Of a DNA stretch of 64,000 bases, positions 7,437 through 13,021 are shown piece by piece. Numbering within the stretch: position 1 is the first letter of the stretch; each line of letters opens with the position of its first letter. A program made the position numbers and the translations under genes. The notes beneath the pieces are model-generated. The model saw only the letters and a list, made by a program, of their open reading frames with translations, did no database searches and was not told where the DNA came from. The stretch comes from Sedimenticola selenatireducens (GTDB lineage Bacteria > Pseudomonadota > Gammaproteobacteria > Chromatiales > Chromatiaceae), in NCBI RefSeq assembly GCF_007625115.1, contig NZ_VMNH01000009.1, positions 1-64,000 of the forward strand, read 5' to 3'.

Positions 7437-7637
7437 GCTCGTGCTTCCAATCTCTCGGTATAAGTCATCGCGCAGCTCTTTAATCTCAGTCAGCGCATCC
7501 AGATAGCACTGCTCTATGTGGTATAGAGCCGCCTTTGTTTTCGCTAATTCGTTTTCCAGTTCCTTTTCCCGGCGCGTTCCATACTTAAAAAGATCAATCA
7601 TCCTATCTAGCACATGCTCATATTGTCTTTTCTTCAT
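7431..7637 (-). CDS. cassette 4 gene, coiled-coil protein
   Basis: The 68-residue product starts MKKRQYEHVLDRMIDLFKYG. Heptad-like leucine spacing through REKELENELAKTKAALYHIE and LTEIKELRDDL predicts a coiled coil over most of its length. The stop TAA is bases 7431-7433, directly after the cut point G7430. The start is next to the R'' box of its attC, with no clear ribosome site. Function unknown. Confidence 0.65.
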   Translation of the reverse strand: MKKRQYEHVLDRMIDLFKYGTRREKELENELAKTKAALYHIEQCYLDALTEIKELRDDLYREIGSTSS

Positions 7638-7640
7638 CGC

Positions 7641-7701
7641 AGTTAACCAGCAATTCAAAACCGAGTCGCTACCGCTCCCGGCTTAATCAAAATCGTTATG
7701 T
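7641..7701 (+). repeat. attC 4 (61 bp)
   Basis: R'' AGTTAAC, R' GTTATGT. The arms AATTCAAAACCG and CGGCTTAATCAAAATC match the classical L''/L' pattern with one extra C in L''. Confidence 0.85.
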
Positions 7702-7881
7702 GCTACTGCTTTCGTAAATCATGTCAAACAGCCTTTTGCTCACCATCACGGTATCTGGCGGAAGCATGTCGTTTTTCATAATCTTTAAGCCGGTTAAGCC
7801 CTTGATCAGAAACGTTCCTTCTGGTGCTCCTTTTGGCGCTAGTGCCTTTATTAGCTCCAGTGCCTCATTCAGTTTTTCCAT
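7696..7881 (-). CDS. cassette 5 gene, small acidic/hydrophobic protein
   Basis: The 61-residue product MEKLNEALELIKALAPKG continues with FLIKGLTGLKIM and a C-terminal helix FDMIYESSST. The stop is at the cassette's first three bases (7696-7698). The ATG at 7881 is preferred because the upstream extension runs into attC 5, although no strong ribosome site is visible. Function unknown. Confidence 0.6.
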   Translation of the reverse strand: MEKLNEALELIKALAPKGAPEGTFLIKGLTGLKIMKNDMLPPDTVMVSKRLFDMIYESSST

Positions 7882-7926
7882 GGTTAGAGTATCGTCCTGG
7901 CTGTTTTTTGCGGTGCCAGTTCCCGC

Positions 7927-7987
7927 GCATAACAAATCGTTCAAAATCGACCTCCTTTCAGTCGGCGCTTTAACTCAAGCGTTAAGT
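7927..7987 (+). repeat. attC 5 (61 bp)
   Basis: It is the most classical site: CATAACAAATCGTTCAA on the left and TTTAACTCAAGCGTTAAG on the right, with one extra C in the left L box. Confidence 0.9.
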
Positions 7988-8206
7988 GGATTTGTAATCC
8001 TGCAAATCATCATCGCCAATTTCAGTAATATCCCAGTCGTGCAAATCAAAGTCGTTGTGAATGTTTGCTGTAGGATAATTCCATCCTTTTTCTGCCCATA
8101 GATCGTGCGCTTTTATTTTAAATTCCTCTGCACTGTCACATTCAATCTCCCCGATCACATGGGTTGCAACTGTCTGTATCGATACCGGTACTTTATACTT
8201 TGCCAT
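7982..8206 (-). CDS. cassette 6 gene, acidic beta-rich small protein
   Basis: The 74-residue product MAKYKVPVSIQTVATHVIGE continues with a helix SAEEFKIKAHDLWAEKGW and an acidic end DWDITEIGDDDLQDY. It looks like a well-folded small alpha/beta protein of the kind found in phage early regions. GAGG precedes the ATG. The stop is bases 7982-7984, directly after cut point G7981. Function unknown. Confidence 0.75.
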   Translation of the reverse strand: MAKYKVPVSIQTVATHVIGEIECDSAEEFKIKAHDLWAEKGWNYPTANIHNDFDLHDWDITEIGDDDLQDYKST

Positions 8207-8219
8207 TGCTTAATTCCTC

Positions 8220-8303
8220 ACTTAACCAGTAATCCAAAAGGAGCGCCTAGACTTTGGCGCTTTATTCTATTCCGTACCACGCCCTTTTAATTTGGCGTTA
8301 GTG
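8220..8303 (+). repeat. attC 6 (84 bp, longest)
   Basis: R'' ACTTAAC, R' GTTAGTG. L'' AATCCAAAAGG pairs with CCTTTTAATT, leaving one extra C in the 5' arm. The central hairpin is longer than in the other sites. Confidence 0.85.
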
Positions 8304-8600
8304 TGAAAACCTGTGCGACCTATCGCGGCGCCTATCGCTCACGTTGTTCCAATAGGTATCCTTGCAGTTGCCTTTTCCGCTGTTGCTGCAAAATTGAGTT
8401 TGATACGACTTTTTCAAAATTCGCCCTCCGCAGTTGGCACAGCGAATCGTTGTGCCAATTTCTGACCGCTTATTGTCGCGGTATCTAGCCTCTTTCTTGT
8501 TCAGTCCATCGTAATACGCCCGCTGTTCAAGCTCTCGCATATCGCGCTCTGCGCCACCATCACACTGGCTCTCTAAATAATCAGCCTCTTCACCCATCAT
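8298..8600 (-). CDS. cassette 7 gene, zinc-ribbon protein
   Basis: The 100-residue product has a charged helical N-terminal half (ERDMRELEQRAYYDGLNKKEARYRD). It is followed by a zinc finger CANCGGRILKKSYQTQFCSN (about 54-73) and a further Cys (GNCKD), then a basic tail. The stop TAA is bases 8298-8300, the first three of the cassette. Its fold resembles phage and integron DUFs with one treble-clef-like finger. Nucleic-acid binding is possible (inference). Confidence 0.75.
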   Translation of the reverse strand: MMGEEADYLESQCDGGAERDMRELEQRAYYDGLNKKEARYRDNKRSEIGTTIRCANCGGRILKKSYQTQFCSNSGKGNCKDTYWNNVSDRRRDRSHRFSH

Positions 8601-8619
8601 CTTGTCCTCTAAATAATCA

Positions 8620-8672
8620 CACTAACCAGTAGCTACACGCGACCTATCGGCGCGTGAGCATGGCCGTTAACA
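8620..8672 (+). repeat. attC 7 (53 bp, shortest)
   Basis: R'' CACTAAC, R' GTTAACA. Arms CAGTAGCTACACGCG and CGCGTGAGCATGG, with an extra A in L''. Same family as attC 1 and 8 but with a shorter centre. Confidence 0.85.
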
Positions 8673-8942
8673 CTCGTATATGTCGTGGCGTTGGCAGATG
8701 TTGTTAATGTCGATACGCGCACGGAATGTCTGCCATGTGCCTTCCCATATGCCGCGCACCTTAATGTATTTTTGGCCTTTCAAAATCTTATACCGATCTG
8801 CCTTGGCCGCGCTGATTGCGTGACGCTCATCGTCTGCCAGATCACACTCATCAATCGGTACATTGTTAATCCATTCACATGCATCACATCGGTACGCCTT
8901 TTTTGCTACCGGGTAACTTATATCCTCAACATCCCAACTCAT
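8667..8942 (-). CDS. cassette 8 gene, Cys-rich small protein
   Basis: The 91-residue product MSWDVEDISYPVAKKAYRCD has CDAC (about 19-22), C (about 33), C (about 84) and a final Cys, compatible with a zinc site. The middle (KILKGQKYIKVRGIWEGTWQTFRA) looks like a beta barrel. This type of protein occurs in phage genomes. GGAGG precedes the ATG. The stop TAA is bases 8667-8669, directly after cut point G8666. Function unknown. Confidence 0.75.
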   Translation of the reverse strand: MSWDVEDISYPVAKKAYRCDACEWINNVPIDECDLADDERHAISAAKADRYKILKGQKYIKVRGIWEGTWQTFRARIDINNICQRHDIYEC

Positions 8943-8954
8943 AAAATCCTCCAG

Positions 8955-9020
8955 TGTTAACCAGTAGCTATAACCGGTTCACTCGCTGCGCTCGCTCTCG
9001 TCTGAGCATGGTCGTTAGGC
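8955..9020 (+). repeat. attC 8 (66 bp)
   Basis: R' GTTAGGC is a perfect GTTRRRY. Nearly identical to attC 1 through the central CACTCGCTGCGCTCGCTCTCG part. Confidence 0.88.
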
Positions 9021-9287
9021 GCTCAGCAATGCCTGTGCACGCGCCCATTTCTGGCGTTCCTCCCCGGTAGAATAGTCAGGCTCCCAGCCGCGCATTATCG
9101 GCATTAAGTCGGTAAGTGCCTTTTTAAGCGAGTCGTTCTCTTGTTGCAGTCGCTCAATCTCTTCAGCGGCCCAGTGTGCTATATGTTTTTTACCAGAGCC
9201 GTCACTGGTGTATTTCACCTCATGGTCTGCGTATGCAATCAACTGCACTAGCGGCCCAACCTGATCTGTAATCCCTGTCATTTTCAT
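9015..9287 (-). CDS. cassette 9 gene, Ead/Ea22-like phage protein
   Basis: The 90-residue product contains DQVGPLVQLIAYADHEV, then KHIAHWAAEEIERLQQENDS with a short coiled coil. This pattern recalls lambdoid Ea22/Ead-type early proteins of unknown function. AGGGGT precedes two possible ATGs (9287 and 9281); the second has better spacing. The stop TAA is bases 9015-9017, directly after cut point G9014. It ties the cassettes to phage early-gene stock. Confidence 0.75.
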   Translation of the reverse strand: MKMTGITDQVGPLVQLIAYADHEVKYTSDGSGKKHIAHWAAEEIERLQQENDSLKKALTDLMPIMRGWEPDYSTGEERQKWARAQALLSA

Positions 9288-9302
9288 TACCCCTAAAATA
9301 TC

Positions 9303-9364
9303 GCCTAACCAATCACACCAGCCGACTCACTCGCTGCGCTCTCGTCTGAGCCTGGTCGTTAGCC
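9303..9364 (+). repeat. attC 9 (62 bp), last clear attC
   Basis: R'' GCCTAAC is a perfect RYYYAAC, R' GTTAGCC. Centre shared with attC 1 and 8 (CACTCGCTGCGCT...GTCTGAGCCTGG). Confidence 0.85.
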
Positions 9365-9541
9365 GTCATATCCACCAAGGTCTACGGTTTTTGCATTATG
9401 GTTAATTTCCGGCCTGTCGTTTTTCTTAGCAAGCGTGTACTCGCTATTGCGAGTCACAACGTAATGCCCTAACCCCTCCGACTCTAGCTGTGCCATTATC
9501 ATTAATATATCGCTTACAGTTGCATCATTTTGTTTGTTCAT
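9359..9541 (-). CDS. small early protein, possible tenth cassette gene
   Basis: The 60-residue product MNKQNDATVSDILMIMAQLE continues GLGHYVVTRNSEYTLAKK. Its stop TAA is bases 9359-9361, directly after the R' cut point of attC 9, exactly as in the cassettes. AGGAG precedes the ATG. No attC of its own lies between this gene and 9563, so it is either the start of a two-gene cassette or the phage edge of the array. Function unknown. Confidence 0.65.
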   Translation of the reverse strand: MNKQNDATVSDILMIMAQLESEGLGHYVVTRNSEYTLAKKNDRPEINHNAKTVDLGGYDG

Positions 9542-9562
9542 GTCTATCTCCTGATAATGGCG

Positions 9563-9784
9563 CTATGCTCTGTTCCCGCGTAGCTGAAACCAATCAACGG
9601 CGTTGCAAATCCCTGCATCGTCCCACCAGTTGTCAATGCCCCTTGTAGCCGCTCGGTCTTTGTAAATCGAAGGGCCAAGATAATCGTGCCAGTCCATAAA
9701 AAAGTATCTCCCGTCGGCGGTTCTCATTCGATACCAGCCAGCGGTTACGCATATAATTGCATTTCCAAAATCTAAACAAGGCAT
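9563..9784 (-). CDS. small Trp/Tyr-rich early protein
   Basis: The 73-residue product contains GWYRMRTADGRYFFMDWHDY and DNWWDDAGICNAVDWFQLRG. It is a compact beta-like protein with six Trp residues. It lies 21 bp before the gene at 9359-9541 in the same leftward operon. No family recognised. Confidence 0.6.
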   Translation of the reverse strand: MPCLDFGNAIICVTAGWYRMRTADGRYFFMDWHDYLGPSIYKDRAATRGIDNWWDDAGICNAVDWFQLRGNRA

Positions 9785-9785
9785 A

Positions 9786-9835
9786 GCTATTCGCTCAAGT
9801 TCGTTCCGTGGCCCGCGTTGGCTTAATGGAATCTA
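9786..9835 (+). repeat. possible decayed attC at the array end
   Basis: TATTCGCTCAAG on the left and GGCTTAATGG on the right resemble attC L'' and L' boxes in + orientation, with the usual extra C. Neither core RYYYAAC nor GTTRRRY is present, so the site would be inactive. Weak call. Confidence 0.25.
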
Positions 9836-9992
9836 CAGGCTCTCGCATCCGAAGCGCCCCTTTGTGTTCTTCTATGGCCCATGTTCCTCTGACCAGGGTT
9901 ATCGGGTCACGCATAATCATACGCCAGCCGCTTTGCAGGTGTTTGTCGATGGCTTGGCGGAGGTCTATTTGCATTCTCAGGTCTACCGCCAT
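9795..9992 (-). CDS. small phage early protein
   Basis: The 65-residue product MAVDLRMQIDLRQAIDKHLQ continues with GWRMIMRDPITLVRGTWAIE. The ATG at 9992 overlaps the stop codon of the gene at 9983-10336, indicating coupled translation. The longer frame upstream is a shadow of that gene. Function unknown. The 5' end is helical and amphipathic. Confidence 0.55.
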   Translation of the reverse strand: MAVDLRMQIDLRQAIDKHLQSGWRMIMRDPITLVRGTWAIEEHKGALRMREPVDSIKPTRATERT

Positions 9993-10336
9993 CGTCCAAT
10001 CTCTTTGGCCAGTGTGTTGCTGGGTACGGGCCATGCGTGGGCGATGTTGATTTTGGGTATTGCGCCGTGGAATACGGCTTCTTTTACGCTCATTGTTTTG
10101 AGTCGGTACAGGATGGCTGATGGCGGACTTCCAGACTCTTCGCTCCATTCGGTAACGGTTTGTTCTCTGCCGTCGATCTTGAGCGATTTGATACGCTTTC
10201 TGCCGGTGCTGAAGGTTTTATAGATGATTTCTTCGGGCATGCTGGTTCCTTTTTGGGTGAGGCTGTACGCCATGGGTGCCAAGTTAATGACCAGGGCGAA
10301 TAGGCCGAAGCTGATGATTGTTTTTAGTTCGCTCAT
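9983..10336 (-). CDS. small phage protein with one membrane segment
   Basis: The 117-residue product starts MSELKTIISFGLFALVINLA, with one membrane helix (about 6-24). A soluble part follows (KTFSTGRKRIKSLKIDGREQTVTEW is typical of a helix-turn-helix-like or docking region; SPPSAILYRLKTMSVKEAVF). The part with SPPSAILYRLK resembles the MerR/AP2-type HTH in some phage proteins, so a DNA-binding role is possible but unproven. Confidence 0.5.
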   Translation of the reverse strand: MSELKTIISFGLFALVINLAPMAYSLTQKGTSMPEEIIYKTFSTGRKRIKSLKIDGREQTVTEWSEESGSPPSAILYRLKTMSVKEAVFHGAIPKINIAHAWPVPSNTLAKEIGRWR

Positions 10337-10346
10337 GGCGGTCGCT

Positions 10347-10583
10347 TCAGGCAGACAGGTTGCTGAAGTCGGGCTCGGTGTTGGGTTTTTCTGGTGCGCT
10401 CGGGTCAAACCCACCCATCACTTTGTTGAAGTGTGAGCGCGCAACCAGTGGGGTGCCGTCGGCGCGTTTTTTGTGCATCAGCCCGTTATCCGTCAGCCAG
10501 CGCAGTTGCCGCGCGGGTTGTTGGTAGCCGGTGATTTGTTCTATCTCTGCGGGTAGCAGGTAGATGGGTTCGGGGTTGTTCAT
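10347..10583 (-). CDS. DUF4224-like phage protein
   Basis: The 78-residue product has the core LLPAEIEQITGYQQPARQLR, then WLTDNGLMHKKRADGTPLVARSHF. This is the DUF4224 pattern: an HTH-like fold in which a 'G-P-x-Q-x-x-W/L-x-x-x-G' helix pair precedes a basic strand. It is frequent in phage early operons. It may bind DNA. It overlaps the 10580-10831 gene by 4 bp. Confidence 0.7.
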   Translation of the reverse strand: MNNPEPIYLLPAEIEQITGYQQPARQLRWLTDNGLMHKKRADGTPLVARSHFNKVMGGFDPSAPEKPNTEPDFSNLSA

Positions 10584-10831
10584 GATGCGGCCTTTGTTTT
10601 GGGTGGTTCAAAGCAGTTGCGGGCTTCGTCACGCAGTCGGGCGGCTTCGGCTGTCAGTCTGCGGGCCAGCCGAAGTTCTTGCGCGTAGCTGATCATGGCG
10701 TCTATGTCGCTTTTTTCAGTGATCTGCCAGTGCCCGTCAAGGGTGTGCATCGCTTTCAGGTGGGCGGCGTTTTCTCTGAGCGTGACAGCGGCTTCATCCA
10801 GTAGCCGTAAGGTGATGTCTGTAGCTTTCAT
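10580..10831 (-). CDS. helical phage early protein
   Basis: The 83-residue product MKATDITLRLLDEAAVTLRE is almost all helix (HLKAMHTLDGHWQITEK, ELRLARRLTAEAARLRDEAR), probably a coiled coil. The ATG at 10831 overlaps the end region of the gene at 10836-11186. Function unknown. Confidence 0.6.
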   Translation of the reverse strand: MKATDITLRLLDEAAVTLRENAAHLKAMHTLDGHWQITEKSDIDAMISYAQELRLARRLTAEAARLRDEARNCFEPPKTKAAS

Positions 10832-10835
10832 GGCG

Positions 10836-11186
10836 TTACCATCCGTGATAGTTAAAAAGTAGGTCACCCAGCACGGCGCGCGCAGCGTCTGGAAGGTGTA
10901 GGGCCAGATTTCCCAGGCCGGTACAGCCTGTTTTTGCCATTAGGCGTGCGCCTTCTTCCGGGTTGTAGAAGCTGACCATGGCGGCGATCATGGCCGCTTT
11001 GCTTTTGGGTAGCCGGCTGATGACCTGGTTGATCTCTTTGATCTTGGGCGCGTAGCCGTCCAGCCCCATCAGGTAGTTGCCACCGAACAGGGTGGGGTGG
11101 CCTGTGAGGCTAATGGCTTGCTTCCAGGCTGCCATGAAGGCGTCCGGTTTTTCGGATGGCCAGAGTTCGCGGGCTGCGTTCTGCAT
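10836..11186 (-). CDS. phage early protein of unknown function
   Basis: The 116-residue product starts MQNAARELWPSEKPDAFMAA. A GGAG ribosome site precedes the ATG. The segments FMAAWKQAISLTGHPTLFGG and LPKSKAAMIAAMVSFYNPEEG suggest a small helical domain. Part of the leftward operon. No family recognised. Confidence 0.65.
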   Translation of the reverse strand: MQNAARELWPSEKPDAFMAAWKQAISLTGHPTLFGGNYLMGLDGYAPKIKEINQVISRLPKSKAAMIAAMVSFYNPEEGARLMAKTGCTGLGNLALHLPDAARAVLGDLLFNYHGW

Positions 11187-11196
11187 GGTGTTCTCC

Positions 11197-11478
11197 TTAT
11201 GCGGCCGGGTCTGGGTGGCGGGGCAGGTCTGCGCCCATGTACTGGCGTTTGCGCAGCGGCATTTTCAGTACGTTGGTGTTGGTGGCTATGGCGGTGCTTT
11301 GCATTTGTGCCAGCATCAGCCGTTGTTCGGGCGTGGTGGGCGGGTTGAGTACGTAGACCGGTTCCCGCCCGGTGGCCAGCAGCCAGCGTGTGCGCCAGGC
11401 TTTGAGGCGCTGTTCGTTCATTAGGGCTTGGTAGGCTTGTCTTTCGGCCTCTGAGCTTCTGAATTTTATGGCCATCAT
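11197..11478 (-). CDS. basic small phage protein
   Basis: The 93-residue product starts MMAIKFRSSEAERQAYQALM. Its basic helical N-terminus (NEQRLKAWRTRWLLATGRE) is followed by a linker ending QYMGADLPRHPDPAA. AGGAG precedes the ATG at 11478. Function unknown. Confidence 0.6.
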   Translation of the reverse strand: MMAIKFRSSEAERQAYQALMNEQRLKAWRTRWLLATGREPVYVLNPPTTPEQRLMLAQMQSTAIATNTNVLKMPLRKRQYMGADLPRHPDPAA

Positions 11479-11518
11479 GGTTGCTCTCCTGTTTGTTTGT
11501 TTGTCGGTGAGTGGGTGA

Positions 11519-11773
11519 TTAGATGATCCCAATGCCGCCAGAAGCGGCGTTGAGTAATCTCAAAAAAGCAAAATCGGCTGATTGCGTTGGCACCATAAAA
11601 GAGGCACCGAACAGCAATGCTTTATCCGATTGTTCTGACCCCAATGTTGACCATTTGTCTGGTCTAAATAGATAACGCGCGGCATCCTCTGTGTTGCCAC
11701 TGATAGGGTCGTTCCTATCAACGAAGGTCGCCCGTGCCGGTTCCTGGCTGTAGCTGTTGGAATAATTTTCCAT
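11519..11773 (-). CDS. first gene of the leftward early operon, unknown
   Basis: The 84-residue product starts MENYSNSYSQEPARATFVDR and continues RYLFRPDKWSTLGSEQSDKA. It lies about 115 bp downstream of the PL-like promoter and is the first gene read from it, in the position where lambda has N. It lacks an arginine-rich N-terminus, so it is not a recognisable antiterminator. Confidence 0.65.
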   Translation of the reverse strand: MENYSNSYSQEPARATFVDRNDPISGNTEDAARYLFRPDKWSTLGSEQSDKALLFGASFMVPTQSADFAFLRLLNAASGGIGII

Positions 11774-11891
11774 GCGCGTTTTCCTGTGGCTCGGTTGTTA
11801 ATAGGTGCCCGGTTTAAGCGCCGGTCGCGCGGGCCGCTGACAGTGAGTCGCGGCGGGTGCCAACCAAGGCTTTGTTTGTTTCAGTTAGGAT

Positions 11892-11931
11892 AAGATAAAC
11901 AACAAGTTTGCTAAAGTCAAACATAATGTTT
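11892..11931 (-). promoter_or_regulatory. PL-like early promoter with two operators
   Basis: Reading leftward, TTGACT (complement of 11915-11920), a 17-base spacer and TATCTT (complement of 11892-11897) make a good sigma70 promoter. Two operators AAAC-N5-GTTT overlap it at 11897-11909 (AAACAACAAGTTT) and 11919-11931 (AAACATAATGTTT), 22 bp centre to centre. It drives the early genes, the integron cassettes, intI and perhaps int. The stretch 11932-12074 holds no gene. Confidence 0.75.
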
Positions 11932-12074
11932 ATTTAAAAGGCGAGAAAAAACCAGATGGTTTGGTGTGTGGGGGTTAGGCGGTCTAAAAAAAGTGGTAGA
12001 GCGGCGTGGTGGTATTCGCCATAGGTGGCAGTAAGGGGGTGGTGATGGGTCTAGTTATTAGGTGAGCGCTAGCG

Positions 12075-12749
12075 TTAGGGCCATATAAGATTCTTTGTGT
12101 CAAATTCGAATACGTGGTTGCCGTTCTGATAAAAAGTGGCTTCGATTTGAACGCGGTTAACCTTCATGATTTTTGCGACAAAATCATTATATTTTTGAAT
12201 GAATAGTAGCGTTGTACTCTGGTCCTGTGGTTCTAAGGCGGTAAAGGTTTTTGGTTTTTCGTCGCCAAAGCGAACGTTGACTGTACATTTGTTTATTCTG
12301 CACGTGAATTGTCCTTTCTCTATATAGAAAAGAACGTCCTTTCCATATTTCGGGTGATCTCTTAGTTGTAAGGTCGCTCTTTGTTCGCCTCTGTATGGGA
12401 AATCGAAAGATACTGTATTGATGGATTTTACAGTCGCTCTTTTGATAACGCCCCGTCCCAGTGGGTCTTCTGTCTCATTATAAAACCAATTCAGGCCAAG
12501 AATTTTGGTGTCATCAAAAACCGGTGGCTTCGTAATATCGGTGTTTTGGTGTTGGGTGGGGTTATTGGGGCGGGTGGCGCGGGTAGTGCTTTTGATGCCT
12601 TTATATAGCGAAAAGAAGATCAAAATAATAAAGCCGATAATTATCAGATATAGCCAATGGCCATTTTTTGTCTTTGATCCGCAATATGGGCATGTGTCAG
12701 CTTTTGTGCTGATAATCTTTTTGCATTCCCTGCAGGGCTTCATGGCCAT
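12075..12749 (-). CDS. zinc-ribbon membrane protein downstream of the repressor
   Basis: The 224-residue product has an N-terminal zinc ribbon CRECKKII...CPYCGSK (about 5-24), one membrane helix (about 31-48) and a Thr/Asn-rich linker. An exported or cytosolic beta-rich domain of about 130 residues with two Cys (FTCRINKCTV) follows. It follows the small membrane protein at 12759-12992 and the repressor in the same direction, so it is likely expressed in the lysogen, the position occupied by rexAB in lambda. A role in superinfection exclusion is inference from position. Confidence 0.75.
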   Translation of the reverse strand: MAMKPCRECKKIISTKADTCPYCGSKTKNGHWLYLIIIGFIILIFFSLYKGIKSTTRATRPNNPTQHQNTDITKPPVFDDTKILGLNWFYNETEDPLGRGVIKRATVKSINTVSFDFPYRGEQRATLQLRDHPKYGKDVLFYIEKGQFTCRINKCTVNVRFGDEKPKTFTALEPQDQSTTLLFIQKYNDFVAKIMKVNRVQIEATFYQNGNHVFEFDTKNLIWP

Positions 12750-12758
12750 ATTAATTCC

Positions 12759-12992
12759 TTATCGCAGGCTCTCAGTCTGTGATGTGTTAGTTGGTGTAAT
12801 ACTCTTATTTGCAAGTAGCCGCTTAATTTCCTTTAGCTCGCGGTTGGCTTCTTTGGCCTCGATGATGGCGTCTGATAACTTATCGCTTACCCTTAGTACA
12901 ATATAGGGCATTACGATCCAGGCAACGATCAGTGTCACTAATACGACTAAGACGAATAGGCCGAATAAGCCTGATATGGGTATTCCCTGCAT
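12759..12992 (-). CDS. small membrane protein with coiled coil, downstream of the repressor
   Basis: The 77-residue product has one membrane helix (GLFVLVVLVTLIVAWIVM, about 11-28) followed by a helical charged stretch (LSDAIIEAKEANRELKEIKR, about 38-57). AGGAG precedes the ATG. It starts 30 bp after the repressor stop and precedes the zinc-ribbon membrane gene by 9 bp, so the three form a lysogenic transcript. Confidence 0.7.
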   Translation of the reverse strand: MQGIPISGLFGLFVLVVLVTLIVAWIVMPYIVLRVSDKLSDAIIEAKEANRELKEIKRLLANKSITPTNTSQTESLR

Positions 12993-13021
12993 AGATATTG
13001 CTCCTTGCTAGCAGAAGTTGA

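Larger units (their letters stand above)
5386..9364. mobile_element. integron: intI, attI and nine attC cassettes within the prophage left arm
   Basis: It consists of a complete integron integrase gene (leftward), a junction GTTATAAC at 6500-6507 marking attI, and nine attC sites at 6778, 7108, 7368, 7641, 7927, 8220, 8620, 8955 and 9303. The canonical RYYYAAC...GTTRRRY order and the extra base in the 5' L box both put all attC sites in + orientation, so the array points away from intI as in ordinary integrons. However, each cassette contains a single convincing gene on the minus strand. Cassettes are 260-390 bp and almost fully coding. Confidence 0.88.

Noticed and set aside
7721-8101. 126-codon + strand frame running across two cassettes and attC 5
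   Set aside because: It is Ser/Phe-rich, crosses an attC, has no ribosome site, and lies opposite two better genes. It is a shadow, and the other + strand frames in the array are similar, so they do not rescue sense-oriented cassette genes.
6778-9364. Reading the regularly spaced repeats as a CRISPR array
   Set aside because: Unit spacing is 260-390 bp with genes between, the repeats are imperfect palindromes with RYYYAAC and GTTRRRY ends, and an IntI gene is next to them. They are attC sites.
6500-9364. Reverse integron with attC on the minus strand
   Set aside because: The extra base always lies in the left (+ strand 5') L box, and attC 3, 4 and 5 match the classical left and right ends only in + orientation.
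11519-11773. Lambda N-type antiterminator
   Set aside because: First gene after PL, but without the arginine-rich N-terminal motif or visible nut sites.
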